Below, one piece after another: positions 8,366 to 15,692 of a stretch of 32,367 bases of DNA; within the stretch, counting starts at the first letter, position 1, and every line of letters starts with the position of its first letter. The translations under genes and the position numbers were made by a program. Below the pieces are notes generated by a model, which saw only the letters and a list, made by a program, of their open reading frames with translations, ran no database searches and was not told the DNA's origin. The DNA is from Paenibacillus contaminans (GTDB taxonomy: Bacteria; Bacillota; Bacilli; Paenibacillales; NBRC-103111), in NCBI RefSeq assembly GCF_003285015.1, contig NZ_QMFB01000050.1, positions 1 through 32,367 of the forward strand, written 5' to 3'.

Positions 8366-8510
8366 CGGGTGATCGCCGCTGGCAATCTTTCAATTGACGA
8401 AGCGAAATGGAAAAACAACAGTTAATTTTCACCAATTCACCTGTTTTAGATATCTTAATGGAAATCATACCGTTATTTTTATCGAATTTCCCCAAATACG
8501 CAGATATCCC

Positions 8511-8584
8511 TAAAATTAGCTGTATGTTTTCCCGCTAAATGTCTATTTCTCGCCTGGTTACTGAAAATAGCTGCATGTTTTCCA
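8511..8584. repeat. two copies of an AAAAT(T)AGCTGYATGTTTTCC motif
   Basis: AAAATTAGCTGTATGTTTTCC begins at 8512 and AAAATAGCTGCATGTTTTCC at 8564, about 52 bp apart, with one base gap and one transition between them. They lie in the gap between convergent genes ending at 8365 and 8628. I see no gene or clear terminator in the rest of that gap. Confidence 0.55.
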
Positions 8585-8627
8585 GTTGGCGCCGTTTCTT
8601 CACGCGTAGAGTAGATCGACGATCGCC

Positions 8628-9470
8628 CTACGGCAGCGCTGCCTTCCCCGGAAAGTCCTCGCTTCTATTCACGATTGCCAGCATTTGATACACTTCGCGG
8701 CGGTCCCCGGGAAGCGAGGCTTCGGCAACCTTCAACTGGGACGAGCCGTCGCCGTCGAGGAAAACGCCGTCGACCGGTTGCGCGTTAACGAGCGTTTCTT
8801 TGACGGCGGTGCGGAACTGCTCGCCCGTGCTTTTCGTCGGCGTGACGATCATCCACAGGTAGCCGTCCCGGTCGTAGACAAGCCCTGATCGCATCCGCTT
8901 CTCGTCGATCGCAGGCAGCCCTTCCTCGAGCGCCTGCGCATACCATCCCGCATCGTCGCCAAGCTTCATGCTGATGCCGCCCTGCGCCCAATACCGGCTT
9001 CGATCGGTTACCGTCAAGCCGTCCGGATCCTCCGCCACCTGAACCGAAAACGTTCCGGCCGCTTCGTCCCATACGAGCGTGCCCTTGCTGTTGTCGATAT
9101 TGTACCAGCCGCTGCCATAATCGCCGGCCGCTCCTTTGAGCGGTTTGTCATTGACTACTGCGATGCTGAGCAGGCTTCCTTCCCAAAAAAAACCGCCATT
9201 AATGCCGTATTCACCCGTGTCCGTCACATTAGACGTTATCGCCTTCAGGTCGATATTGCGGGGCAAAGTGCGGATGAGATGCAGTTGTACGCCGTTCGGC
9301 GCCTTAACTTTCGCGTAGCGGTAATCGACCGGCTTGCGCGGCTCCGGCTTTTTCTGAAACAAGTAGATCGTGCCGATAAAAGAAATGGCGGCGAGCAGCA
9401 AAAGAACCGCCGGATACCATATCCTGTTTGCACGCCATGTCGGCTGCAGCCGGTTTTCGTTGCGAATCAT
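8628..9470 (-). CDS. membrane-anchored phosphodiester glycosidase-family protein
   Basis: The 280-residue product has one N-terminal membrane segment (about 18-38) and an extracytoplasmic domain of the NAGPA/phosphodiester glycosidase type (PF09992). The evidence is the pattern GINGGFFW, then WAQGGISMKL, LVYDRDGYLWMIV and the closing VDGVFLDGDGSSQL, which carries the conserved D-G-x-x-S region. In other bacteria such proteins are linked to cell-wall or exopolysaccharide metabolism. The substrate is unknown here. GGAGG 9 bp before the ATG supports the start. It stands alone, convergent with the PNPOx-fold gene. Confidence 0.8.
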   Translation of the reverse strand: MIRNENRLQPTWRANRIWYPAVLLLLAAISFIGTIYLFQKKPEPRKPVDYRYAKVKAPNGVQLHLIRTLPRNIDLKAITSNVTDTGEYGINGGFFWEGSLLSIAVVNDKPLKGAAGDYGSGWYNIDNSKGTLVWDEAAGTFSVQVAEDPDGLTVTDRSRYWAQGGISMKLGDDAGWYAQALEEGLPAIDEKRMRSGLVYDRDGYLWMIVTPTKSTGEQFRTAVKETLVNAQPVDGVFLDGDGSSQLKVAEASLPGDRREVYQMLAIVNRSEDFPGKAALP

Positions 9471-9664
9471 CGCCCGTAACCTCCGTTATTCCGTTTTCAA
9501 GCTTGTCCGAATCTGGAAAACATTAGGTTAATCATACCGTTTTCGAATTCGCATTTCAATGAACCGATCGGACTACCGCCGCCCGCAAAAACAGCGCCAA
9601 ACCTGCATAAACCGGCAAGCTGCGCGATTATTCGCGGCGCCCTGCCACACGCCTGCACTTATAT

Positions 9665-9704
9665 GTGAAGAACCCATCCGCACCTAACGGATAGGTTCTT
9701 TCAC
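9665..9704. terminator. terminator-like hairpin
   Basis: GTGAAGAACC..ATCCG pairs with CGGAT..GGTTCTTTCAC, a long stem with loop CACCTAA and a small mismatch. It lies 37 bp past the stop codon of the minus-strand permease at 9741, as expected for the end of that operon. The T-tract is weak. The stretch 9471-9664 shows no gene. Confidence 0.55.
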
Positions 9705-9740
9705 GTTTGCCGAGACGGAATTGCTTATGCCTCAAGCGGA

Positions 9741-10424
9741 CTAATTAACCGAAGACCTGCGCAGCAAGCCGTATGACACAAGCATGTAAACGACTATCGG
9801 CAGAGCCATCCATAAGGCCAGCTCAAAAGCCGTATGCCGGCCGAACCACTCGAACATATCAAGCCACCAGGAATTATAAGTGAGAAGAAACGAAGCGATG
9901 GATATGACCAAGAAAGAGATTATGAAAAAAGCGAACATGCCCGTGCGACCGTACCTCCTGTGAATGCTTGCAATCGCAAAACCTAGCATAAACATATGGA
10001 CCAGCAAAATGAAGAAAATGATAAACTGCTCGATTAGCGTGCCGTCGTTTAAATAAGGGAGGGTAAAAAAGCGAAGATTGCCGCCCCAGCCGTTCGTTGC
10101 GCTCTCGATCGCTCCCAAAATAAGCAATAAAATAGAAGTCAATGCGCCGATCAATCCTGCCATAACTAACGTGCCCGTATAAAAATCCGTTCTCCGGATG
10201 CTGAATCCGATTGCGAAAGGAAAGGTTTGCGACAGCACGATTGTCCCCGCCACCAGCATAAAGATGAAGATGGACGAGAGGCCGCCGGAATAGATCGTTT
10301 CATCGACCATTGAGCCGATAACGATGTTCACGATAAAGCTTGACGATAAAATGATCCAAGGCAAGTATAGCCACATAAATTTGTCTCTCAAATGCAATTT
10401 CAGAACGCTGCCGGTCCGGTTCAT
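9741..10424 (-). CDS. ABC-2 type transporter membrane subunit
   Basis: This 227-residue protein has about six hydrophobic segments, starting with WLYLPWIILSSSFIVNIVIG and ending with ALWMALPIVVYMLVSYG. It has a short cytoplasmic N-terminus and no substrate-binding or signal features. It overlaps the ATPase gene by 4 bp (ATGA), so the two are translated together and almost certainly form one transporter. This arrangement behind a YtrA-type regulator is common in Firmicutes, where such systems often respond to cell-wall-active compounds. The substrate is unknown. Confidence 0.75.
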   Translation of the reverse strand: MNRTGSVLKLHLRDKFMWLYLPWIILSSSFIVNIVIGSMVDETIYSGGLSSIFIFMLVAGTIVLSQTFPFAIGFSIRRTDFYTGTLVMAGLIGALTSILLLILGAIESATNGWGGNLRFFTLPYLNDGTLIEQFIIFFILLVHMFMLGFAIASIHRRYGRTGMFAFFIISFLVISIASFLLTYNSWWLDMFEWFGRHTAFELALWMALPIVVYMLVSYGLLRRSSVN

Positions 10425-11317
10425 ACCGCATCCTCCGTTCTTGTATCCGATTTTCCGTTCGTTAAATGAACGATCAGCTGCTGCAGCGATACCGGCGCGA
10501 GCTCCAGACCGGCGGCCTCCGCCTGTTTGCGTTCTCCCGCCTCCAGATTTCCCAGCACGGTAACCGAAACCAAACCTCCGAACGACTCGCGGTGAATCGT
10601 CTGTTTGCCTGAAGCGAATGCCTCGACTTTCGCTGCCGGTCCGACGACGGTGAACGCCTTGCCGCGAAGCGAATCGGTATTTTCGTCGAGCAGCTTTCTC
10701 CCTTTATCGATGACGATCACATGCTCCAGCATTTTGCTGACCTCGTCAATTAGATGCGTCGATAATATGACCGTCCTTGGATACATACCATAATCTCTAA
10801 GCAAGTGATCGTAAAAAAGCCCTCTCGCCACGGCATCCAGTCCCAAATAAGGCTCGTCGAAAATCGTAAGCGGGGCGCGGCTCGCGAGACCGACCGTAAT
10901 GCCGACTGCGGAAAGCATCCCTCTCGACAGCTTCTTCATTCGCCGCTTAAGCGGAAGCTGAAAATCTTTAACAAGCGAATAAGCGAACTCGCGGTCCCAA
11001 TTAGGAAAAATAACGGCCGACAGCTCCAGCACGTCGACGATGCGATACGTATCCGGATACTTCTGGCTCTCTTTAATGAAACAAATTTGACTAAGGACAC
11101 GGTTGTTCTCGTACGGCGCTTCGCCGAACACGCTGATTTCCCCGCTCGTTGCAAAAAGCTGCGCCGTTATCATATGCATGATCGTCGTTTTGCCGGCTCC
11201 GTTTCGTCCTAGCAGACCGTAAATTTTGTCCGCTTCCAGGGCGAAGCTGATATCCTCCACTGCCGTGACGTTTCCGTAGCGCTTCGTCAATCCCCGCACT
11301 TCGACAATTCGATTCAT
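10421..11317 (-). CDS. ABC transporter ATP-binding protein, YtrB-like
   Basis: This is the 298-residue nucleotide-binding subunit. The Walker A motif is GLLGRNGAGKTTIMHM, the signature is the degenerate KLSRGMLSAVG, Walker B is LTIFDEPYLGLD, and the switch histidine is in ILSTHLIDEV. A C-terminal extension of about 80 residues (from about 215) holds no further motif I recognise. It overlaps the regulator upstream and the permease downstream by 4 bp each, so the three genes form one tightly coupled operon. Function follows from the partners: a small exporter or efflux system. Confidence 0.88.
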   Translation of the reverse strand: MNRIVEVRGLTKRYGNVTAVEDISFALEADKIYGLLGRNGAGKTTIMHMITAQLFATSGEISVFGEAPYENNRVLSQICFIKESQKYPDTYRIVDVLELSAVIFPNWDREFAYSLVKDFQLPLKRRMKKLSRGMLSAVGITVGLASRAPLTIFDEPYLGLDAVARGLFYDHLLRDYGMYPRTVILSTHLIDEVSKMLEHVIVIDKGRKLLDENTDSLRGKAFTVVGPAAKVEAFASGKQTIHRESFGGLVSVTVLGNLEAGERKQAEAAGLELAPVSLQQLIVHLTNGKSDTRTEDAV

Positions 11318-11685
11318 CGTTTGTCAGCCCCTCTCCGGATCATATCGCTAAGCTGATCGGCCGTAATGCCCAATTTTTCCGCTTCGCGCATCATCGTTAC
11401 GACATATTGCTCGTAAAACTGTTCCTTCCGCTTTTCCATCAGAATCGCGCGTGCACCCGCCGCCACAAACATGCCGATCCCCCGCTTTTTGTACAAAATT
11501 TGTTGATCCACGAGCAAATTCACGCCTTTCGCAGCCGTCGCCGGATTGATCTGGTAGAAGGCGGCGAACTGATTCGTTGAAGGAACCTGCGATTCTTCCG
11601 GCAATCCTCCTCCGATGATGTCGTCTTCGATACGCTCGGCAATTTGTACGAAAATCGGCCGGCTATCGTCCATTTGCAACCCCAT
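11314..11685 (-). CDS. GntR-family regulator, YtrA subfamily
   Basis: This is a short (123-residue) repressor. The winged helix-turn-helix lies at about 10-75 (PIFVQIAERIEDDIIGG, then QVPSTNQFAAFYQINPATAAKGVNLL), followed by a tail of about 45 residues instead of a large effector domain, which is the mark of the YtrA subfamily. An alternative ATG exists four codons in, at 11673. It is first in an operon with the ATPase and permease and lies directly behind a palindromic operator at 11702-11727, so autorepression of the operon is the likely mode. Confidence 0.88.
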   Translation of the reverse strand: MGLQMDDSRPIFVQIAERIEDDIIGGGLPEESQVPSTNQFAAFYQINPATAAKGVNLLVDQQILYKKRGIGMFVAAGARAILMEKRKEQFYEQYVVTMMREAEKLGITADQLSDMIRRGADKR

Positions 11686-11701
11686 GCCTTCACCACCAAA
11701 C

Positions 11702-11752
11702 TGGTTAATTACTTATGTAACTAACCATACAAGTTAAACGTCTTTTTGTCAA
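11702..11752 (-). promoter_or_regulatory. promoter and operator of the YtrA-like operon
   Basis: On the minus strand a perfect -35 TTGACA (plus-strand 11747-11752) is 17 bp from a -10 TATGGT (11724-11729). TGGTTAATTAC (11702-11712) and GTAACTAACCA (11717-11727) form an inverted repeat with one mismatch around TTAT. The palindrome covers the -10 region, so bound regulator would block RNA polymerase. Confidence 0.75.
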
Positions 11753-11831
11753 CTTGCGCTTTGCCTATTTTCGAAAATAACCGTCATGCTAAGCCGAAAT
11801 CGCGCCTGCCGGTATTTGGGAAGCTACTGCT

Positions 11832-12030
11832 GCACTTTGTTGCTGACGCCGCGCTTCGATGCTGAAACGTCGCTTTGATGTTGACGGCGCTTTTGTAACT
11901 GAACTGTACTTTGTTGCTGACAAGTCGCTTTGATGTTAACACCGCACTTCTATAACTGAACAGCACTTTGTTGCTGACACGTCGCTTTGATGTTGCGCCG
12001 CAATTTTGTAACTTAATTGCACTTTATTGC
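11832..12030. repeat. tandem array of ~57-bp units
   Basis: The unit opens with GCACTTTGTTGCTGAC at 11832, 11906 (GTACTTT), 11963 and, decayed, 12019. Each continues with a CGTCGCTTTGATGTT segment, a GCGC-type segment and TTTGTAACTGAAC. Spacings are 74, 57 and 56 bp; the first unit has an extra internal 18-bp partial duplication. No coding frame follows the units. The 11686-12120 gap holds this array and the two promoters and no gene. Confidence 0.75.
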
Positions 12031-12120
12031 CGTTTTATCTCAGCAGAAGCGCCAACCTTGTCCCCCCTCTCAGGCCCTTGAACGGCCGCGGCGTCCTTGC
12101 CGTTTTTTGCCGGTTCGGAA

Positions 12121-12149
12121 GTGACGCGCAGAGGCTTAAATGTTATAAT
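12121..12149 (+). promoter_or_regulatory. probable promoter of the aminotransferase gene
   Basis: A perfect -10 TATAAT lies at 12144-12149. The hexamer 17 bp upstream, GTGACG (12121-12126), matches four of six -35 positions. The start codon is about 80 bp downstream. Confidence 0.55.
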
Positions 12150-12157
12150 CTTGATAA

Positions 12158-12191
12158 CCCTGCCTGACGGACGGCTGCGTCCAACGCAGGG
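12158..12191 (+). other. stem-loop in the aminotransferase leader
   Basis: CCCTGC (12158-12163) pairs with GCAGGG (12186-12191), and an inner GGACG/CGTCC stem stacks inside it. It lies between the promoter and the ribosome binding site. It does not end in a T-tract and matches no riboswitch I recognise. Confidence 0.45.
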
Positions 12192-12228
12192 AAAAACGAC
12201 GCGCATGTTCACGGAAGGAAGGACCGTA

Positions 12229-13536
12229 ATGAATCCACTCGCAAGGCAATTAAACGAAACGCTCGAACGCGAAAATCCGCATGTCTACGCTATGCTCTCT
12301 TCCCTCGGCAAGCAAATCTACTTTCCGAAGGAAGGTATCCTGAGCCAATCGGCGGAAGCGAAGGCCAAAGCGAAAAAATACAACGCCACGATCGGCACTG
12401 CGCTTGAGAACGGCCAGCCGATGCACTTGAAGGTCATTCAAGACACGCTGTCGGCTTATAATCCGAAAGACATTTACGAATACGCTCCTCCTGCGGGCAA
12501 GCCTGAGCTTCGTACCGCATGGCGCAAAAAAATGCTGGAAGAAAACCCGTCGCTCGCAGGCAAAACGTTCGGCAACCCGGTCGTTACGAACGCATTGACC
12601 CACGGCCTCAGCATCGTCGCCGATTTGTTCGCCGACGTGAACGACAGCGTCATTATTCCGGACAAAAACTGGGAAAACTACGAGCTGACCTTCGGCGTCC
12701 GCCGCGGCGCGGTTATCGTAAACTACCCGCTCTATAACGCGGAAGGCAAGTTCAATTCGGAAGGCTTGAAGCAAGCCATTCTGGCTCAGAAGGAGAAGGG
12801 AAAAGCGATCGTCGTGCTCAATTTCCCGAACAACCCTACCGGATATACGCCAGGCGTCGAGGAAGGCAAAGAAATCGTCGCCGCGATCAAAGCGGGTGCG
12901 GATGCGGGCATCAACATCGTAGCCGTCACCGATGACGCCTACTTCGCTCTCTTCTTCGAGGATTCGCTGCATGAATCGCTGTTCGGCCACTTGGCCGACA
13001 TCGGTCCCCGTGTACTGCCCGTCAAAGTTGACGGCGCTACGAAGGAAGAATACGTTTGGGGCTTCCGCGTCGGCTTTATTACATACGCCGGCAGCAGCGA
13101 AGCGCAGCTTGCCGCGCTGGAGCAGAAAACGCTCGGCATTATTCGCGCCACCATTTCGAGCGGGCCGCACCCGTCGCAAACATTCGTCCTGCACGCGCTG
13201 AATTCGCCGGATTTCGAAGCGCAGAAGCAAGAGAAATATGCGATTATGAAAGGCCGCGCGAACCGGGTGAAGCAGCTCCTCGACAACGGCGATTTCGGCG
13301 GCGTATGGGAATACTACCCGTTCAATTCCGGCTACTTCATGTGTCTGAAGCTCAAAACCGTCCAAGCGGAAGCTTTGCGCACTCACCTGCTTAACGAATA
13401 CGGCGTCGGCACGATCGCCCTTGGCGAAACGGACCTGCGCGTAGCGTTCTCCTGTATTGAGGAAGCGAACATCGATGAACTGTTCGGCTTGATTTACCAA
13501 GGCGTGAAGGATCTCGAAGCGGCAGCTGTGAAATAA
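12229..13536 (+). CDS. class I/II aminotransferase, PLP-dependent
   Basis: This is a 435-residue cytoplasmic fold-type I aminotransferase. Typical landmarks are NALTHGLSIVADLF (cofactor phosphate region), VVLNFPNNPTGYTP (the N-P-T-G motif), VTDDAYFALFF (the Asp that holds the pyridine nitrogen) and ATKEEYVWGFRVGF, where the Lys should form the Schiff base. FSCIEEANIDELF near the end includes the Arg-containing RVAFS strand that binds the substrate carboxylate. The start at 12229 follows GGAAGGA; the open frame extends 44 codons upstream without a better site. The amino donor and acceptor cannot be told. It is not joined to another gene. Confidence 0.88.
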   Translation: MNPLARQLNETLERENPHVYAMLSSLGKQIYFPKEGILSQSAEAKAKAKKYNATIGTALENGQPMHLKVIQDTLSAYNPKDIYEYAPPAGKPELRTAWRKKMLEENPSLAGKTFGNPVVTNALTHGLSIVADLFADVNDSVIIPDKNWENYELTFGVRRGAVIVNYPLYNAEGKFNSEGLKQAILAQKEKGKAIVVLNFPNNPTGYTPGVEEGKEIVAAIKAGADAGINIVAVTDDAYFALFFEDSLHESLFGHLADIGPRVLPVKVDGATKEEYVWGFRVGFITYAGSSEAQLAALEQKTLGIIRATISSGPHPSQTFVLHALNSPDFEAQKQEKYAIMKGRANRVKQLLDNGDFGGVWEYYPFNSGYFMCLKLKTVQAEALRTHLLNEYGVGTIALGETDLRVAFSCIEEANIDELFGLIYQGVKDLEAAAVK

Positions 13537-13712
13537 CGCTTCGATAGCCCGCTCAACATGCGTGATGGTCTCAGCGGCCGCATAAACGGTCGGCCGACCG
13601 CCGTCATGCAACGATCACCGCGCGCCGAGGATTGCGGAAGCGAACGGTTGTTATAAAAAATTAATTGCATGCCCGCAGATGCTCGCGGTGCGAAAAAACT
13701 AACAGAACGACA

Positions 13713-13749
13713 AAGAGGGCCTTCCGGCAGTTTGCCGAAAGACCCTCTT
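13713..13749. terminator. shared terminator between convergent genes
   Basis: AAGAGGG (13713-13719) pairs with CCCTCTT (13743-13749), with an inner CGGCA/TGCCG stem. It lies between the end of the aminotransferase and the end of the minus-strand lipoprotein, 9 bp past the latter's stop codon. T-rich tracts are weak on both sides. The stretch 13537-13712 holds no gene I can support. Confidence 0.65.
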
Positions 13750-13758
13750 ACTCATTTT

Positions 13759-14688
13759 CTATTGCACCGATTTTGCGCTCTCCAGCGCTTCCTTCGGCAC
13801 GACGATTTCTTTCACGCTGTTATAGTTGGAATAAGTGCCGTCTATCGATTGCACCATGCTTATTTTCTGCCCTTGGATGTCCATTTCCATATCCATATCG
13901 ACAGTCATCGCTTTAGGGAAATAGTTCTTTTTGTCGATCGTAAACGTATAAGCCATTTTGTTTACTTTCATGCCGGACATCGCGCCGACTAACGCGTCCA
14001 TTTGCTCGGCGTTTCCTGAGTTCTTCAGCTCATTCTTAATAAAATCGTTGAATTTATCACCCGATGCATTCAGCTTGATCGTATAGGCGTCTCCGCTTTC
14101 GGTCAACTCCATGTCATCGGTGAAAGCCTTCAATTTATCCAGCTGCTTAGACGGATCGAGCTGCTCCTCCGATGCTCCCTGCAGTGCTGCGTTCATTTGC
14201 TCCTGCGGCAGTTTCATCCATGTTCCCGAAGTCATGTCCTTCATGAAAAAGCCGTCCTTTACAAAATACATTTCCATTTTGATGTCTTGTCCCATCATGT
14301 TCGTGCTCATCACTTGCTTGAACGTTTGCTCGGGCTTCATCACGACATCCATATCCAGCTTCGATGTCATATCCGTCTTGTTGCCGCCCTGCTCGATATT
14401 TTGCTTAATATTCATGCTGACCGAGAAGCTTTCCAGCTTAGCCGCTCCTTCGATCGATTTCGCATAAATCGCTGCCGCTCCCTTCGCTTCCGGAGCCTGC
14501 GACGGTTTGGCGCTCGGCGAAGCCGAGGCTGCCGCTGAAGGCGACACGGATGCCGCGCCGGGACTTGCCGATGCGGGTGGCTGTGCCCCCGTTTCCGTTC
14601 CTTTTTGACCGCATGCCGATAATGCGAGCAGGCTTCCTCCCAGCAGTGCTGTCATAACTAGCTTTGCCATTCTCTTTCTCTTAAACAT
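13759..14688 (-). CDS. DUF6612-like lipoprotein
   Basis: This is a secreted lipoprotein of 309 residues. The signal peptide (residues 1-24) ends in the lipobox LSAC. A linker of Ala, Ser and Pro (about 30-65) follows. The remainder is a beta-rich domain with pairs such as MKPEQTFKQVMSTNMMGQDIKMEMYF and MTVDMDMEMDIQGQ, which resembles the LolA/LppX-like DUF6612 family seen in Bacillales. Members are thought to be surface lipoproteins of unknown ligand. The start at 14688 follows AAGGAG at 8 bp; the 19 upstream codons lack a site. An extended -10 lies upstream. Confidence 0.75.
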   Translation of the reverse strand: MFKRKRMAKLVMTALLGGSLLALSACGQKGTETGAQPPASASPGAASVSPSAAASASPSAKPSQAPEAKGAAAIYAKSIEGAAKLESFSVSMNIKQNIEQGGNKTDMTSKLDMDVVMKPEQTFKQVMSTNMMGQDIKMEMYFVKDGFFMKDMTSGTWMKLPQEQMNAALQGASEEQLDPSKQLDKLKAFTDDMELTESGDAYTIKLNASGDKFNDFIKNELKNSGNAEQMDALVGAMSGMKVNKMAYTFTIDKKNYFPKAMTVDMDMEMDIQGQKISMVQSIDGTYSNYNSVKEIVVPKEALESAKSVQ

Positions 14689-14721
14689 AAATCCCTCTCC
14701 TTCCTTTCCGAACACTTGTGG

Positions 14722-14730
14722 ATTATACCA
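14722..14730 (-). promoter_or_regulatory. extended -10 promoter of the lipoprotein gene
   Basis: On the minus strand TGGTATAAT is a perfect extended -10 (TGnTATAAT). No good -35 is seen, which an extended -10 can tolerate. The start codon is about 34 bp downstream. Confidence 0.55.
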
Positions 14731-14812
14731 TAATGTTCCAAGCAAAAAAACCGACCGATCGTCCCATGGCTACAGTACCATAAAGAACGAACAGCCGGCA
14801 TGATGGTTCGAT

Positions 14813-14944
14813 TTACTTATCGTAGCTGTGCTGCTTGCCCGGAAGCTTGCGCTGCATTTGGCCGCCTCCCTGGCGTTGTCTGTTTTTCTCGTCTTTTTGC
14901 TGTGTATCTTGTACTTTCTTCACAAAATCGCCCGTGCTTTCCAT
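14813..14944 (-). CDS. DUF4023-type mini-protein
   Basis: This 43-residue, highly charged protein begins MESTGDFVKKVQDTQQKDEKN and ends in a basic Gln/Lys-rich tail. The opening matches what I recall of the DUF4023 family, small proteins common in Paenibacillus and related spore formers and of unknown function. The ATG at 14944 is preceded by AAGGAGGGG at good spacing, one of the strongest ribosome binding sites in the window, which supports it over the longer open frame. It may be cotranscribed with the lipoprotein 124 bp downstream. Confidence 0.75.
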   Translation of the reverse strand: MESTGDFVKKVQDTQQKDEKNRQRQGGGQMQRKLPGKQHSYDK

Positions 14945-14995
14945 ATTACCCCTCCTTCCAACCGTTAGTTTCTTCCGATTTCGGGATCCTATACC

Positions 14996-15026
14996 AAGGA
15001 TAAACAATCGCCGTCCTTTAGAAAGG
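14996..15026. repeat. GGATAAA-family dispersed repeat, copy 2
   Basis: AAGGATAAACAATCGCCGTCC (AAGGATAAAC at 14996) is followed by a CCTTT/AAAGG hairpin and GGCGG. It shares the AAGGATAAA...GCCGTCC frame with copies at 2660 and 23924. Confidence 0.5.
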
Positions 15027-15280
15027 CGGTACGACTACCTGGAACTAGAACAAACAGCGGAGAAATACTTTCTGGCTATTGTGAAAACCGCCTTGCGGCG
15101 GCCTGCCGTTCCTTATATGTTAGTTCGATGGTGTGGGAATACCCATTACCTCTTGTTAGCCTTCAGTGCTTTCTTCATTGACATTTACCGATCCTCCAAC
15201 TGGCATCCCTACCTGCTTGCTCCAAATCCTGCTTGCCCCTGCTTGCCTTGCCTCTCCGCGCTCGTCTCTTGCATACGTTA

Positions 15281-15468
15281 TAGTCAGATTTTGCCCATTT
15301 GGAATCGAGTACGTCTTCCTTTCCTATCCTATAGTCCGAAAATGCCTACTTGCAGCATGTATTTTGCTCGGCACACCGGTGAATCCGTTCCCCAAGCAGG
15401 CAAAATCGGACTCCAGCGTAAGACGAACCTCGATTCCTTGCTGCAAGTAGGCGATTTCGGACTCCAGC
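15281..15468. repeat. cluster of GTAGGCGATTTCGGACTCC repeats in both orientations
   Basis: Four copies of a ~22-25 bp motif are seen. Direct copies are at about 15393-15417 and 15443-15467 (CAAGYAGGC....TCGGACTCCAGC). Reverse copies are at 15281-15302 and 15333-15357. The last of these pairs with 15439-15463 over 25 bp with two mismatches. The surrounding gap 15027-15604 holds no gene: the 219-codon plus-strand frame across it has no ribosome binding site and follows the repeats. Confidence 0.65.
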
Positions 15469-15492
15469 ATATATGGAGCCTCAAAGGCAGAT

Positions 15493-15600
15493 AAAGATAA
15501 ACGAACGGCTTCGCAGTCCTTTAAAGAACCGGCTTGCTTTTCGGTTAATATGATCATTACCGAAGTTTAGAGCCGCTCGCGATATGCCTTCCGGTAAACG
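15493..15600. repeat. GGATAAA-family dispersed repeat, copy 3
   Basis: It starts AAAGATAAACG, continues with GGCTTCGCAGTCC, and holds ATTACCGAAGTTTAGAGCCGC at 15556, which matches TTACCGAGATTTAGAGCCGC at 23879 with few changes. It lies just before the terminator at 15605. Confidence 0.55.
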
Positions 15601-15604
15601 CACA

Positions 15605-15645
15605 AAATAAACCGGCACAGCTCTTGGCCATGCCGGTTTATTTTT
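15605..15645. terminator. bidirectional terminator at the end of the sugar operon
   Basis: AATAAACCGGCA (15606-15617) pairs perfectly with TGCCGGTTTATT (15631-15642), and T or A runs flank both sides. It lies about 50 bp past the stop of the minus-strand sialidase-fold gene. Confidence 0.85.
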
Positions 15646-15692
15646 GCATCACGCGCGGTGTTTCGAAGCAATGACCGCGGCTGACTCAATGA

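Noticed and set aside
11832..12030. CRISPR or replication-origin iterons
   Set aside because: The whole unit is repeated, not just short repeats with unique spacers, and no replication or cas gene is nearby.
12158..12191. Riboswitch in the aminotransferase leader
   Set aside because: The leader is short, holds only one simple stem-loop and matches no riboswitch core I know.
12250..13611. Minus-strand open frame opposite the aminotransferase
   Set aside because: Shadow of a well-conserved plus-strand gene.
14835..15494. Plus-strand open frame of 219 codons in the repeat-rich gap
   Set aside because: No ribosome binding site, no recognisable motif, overlaps DUF4023 on the other strand and follows the intergenic repeats.
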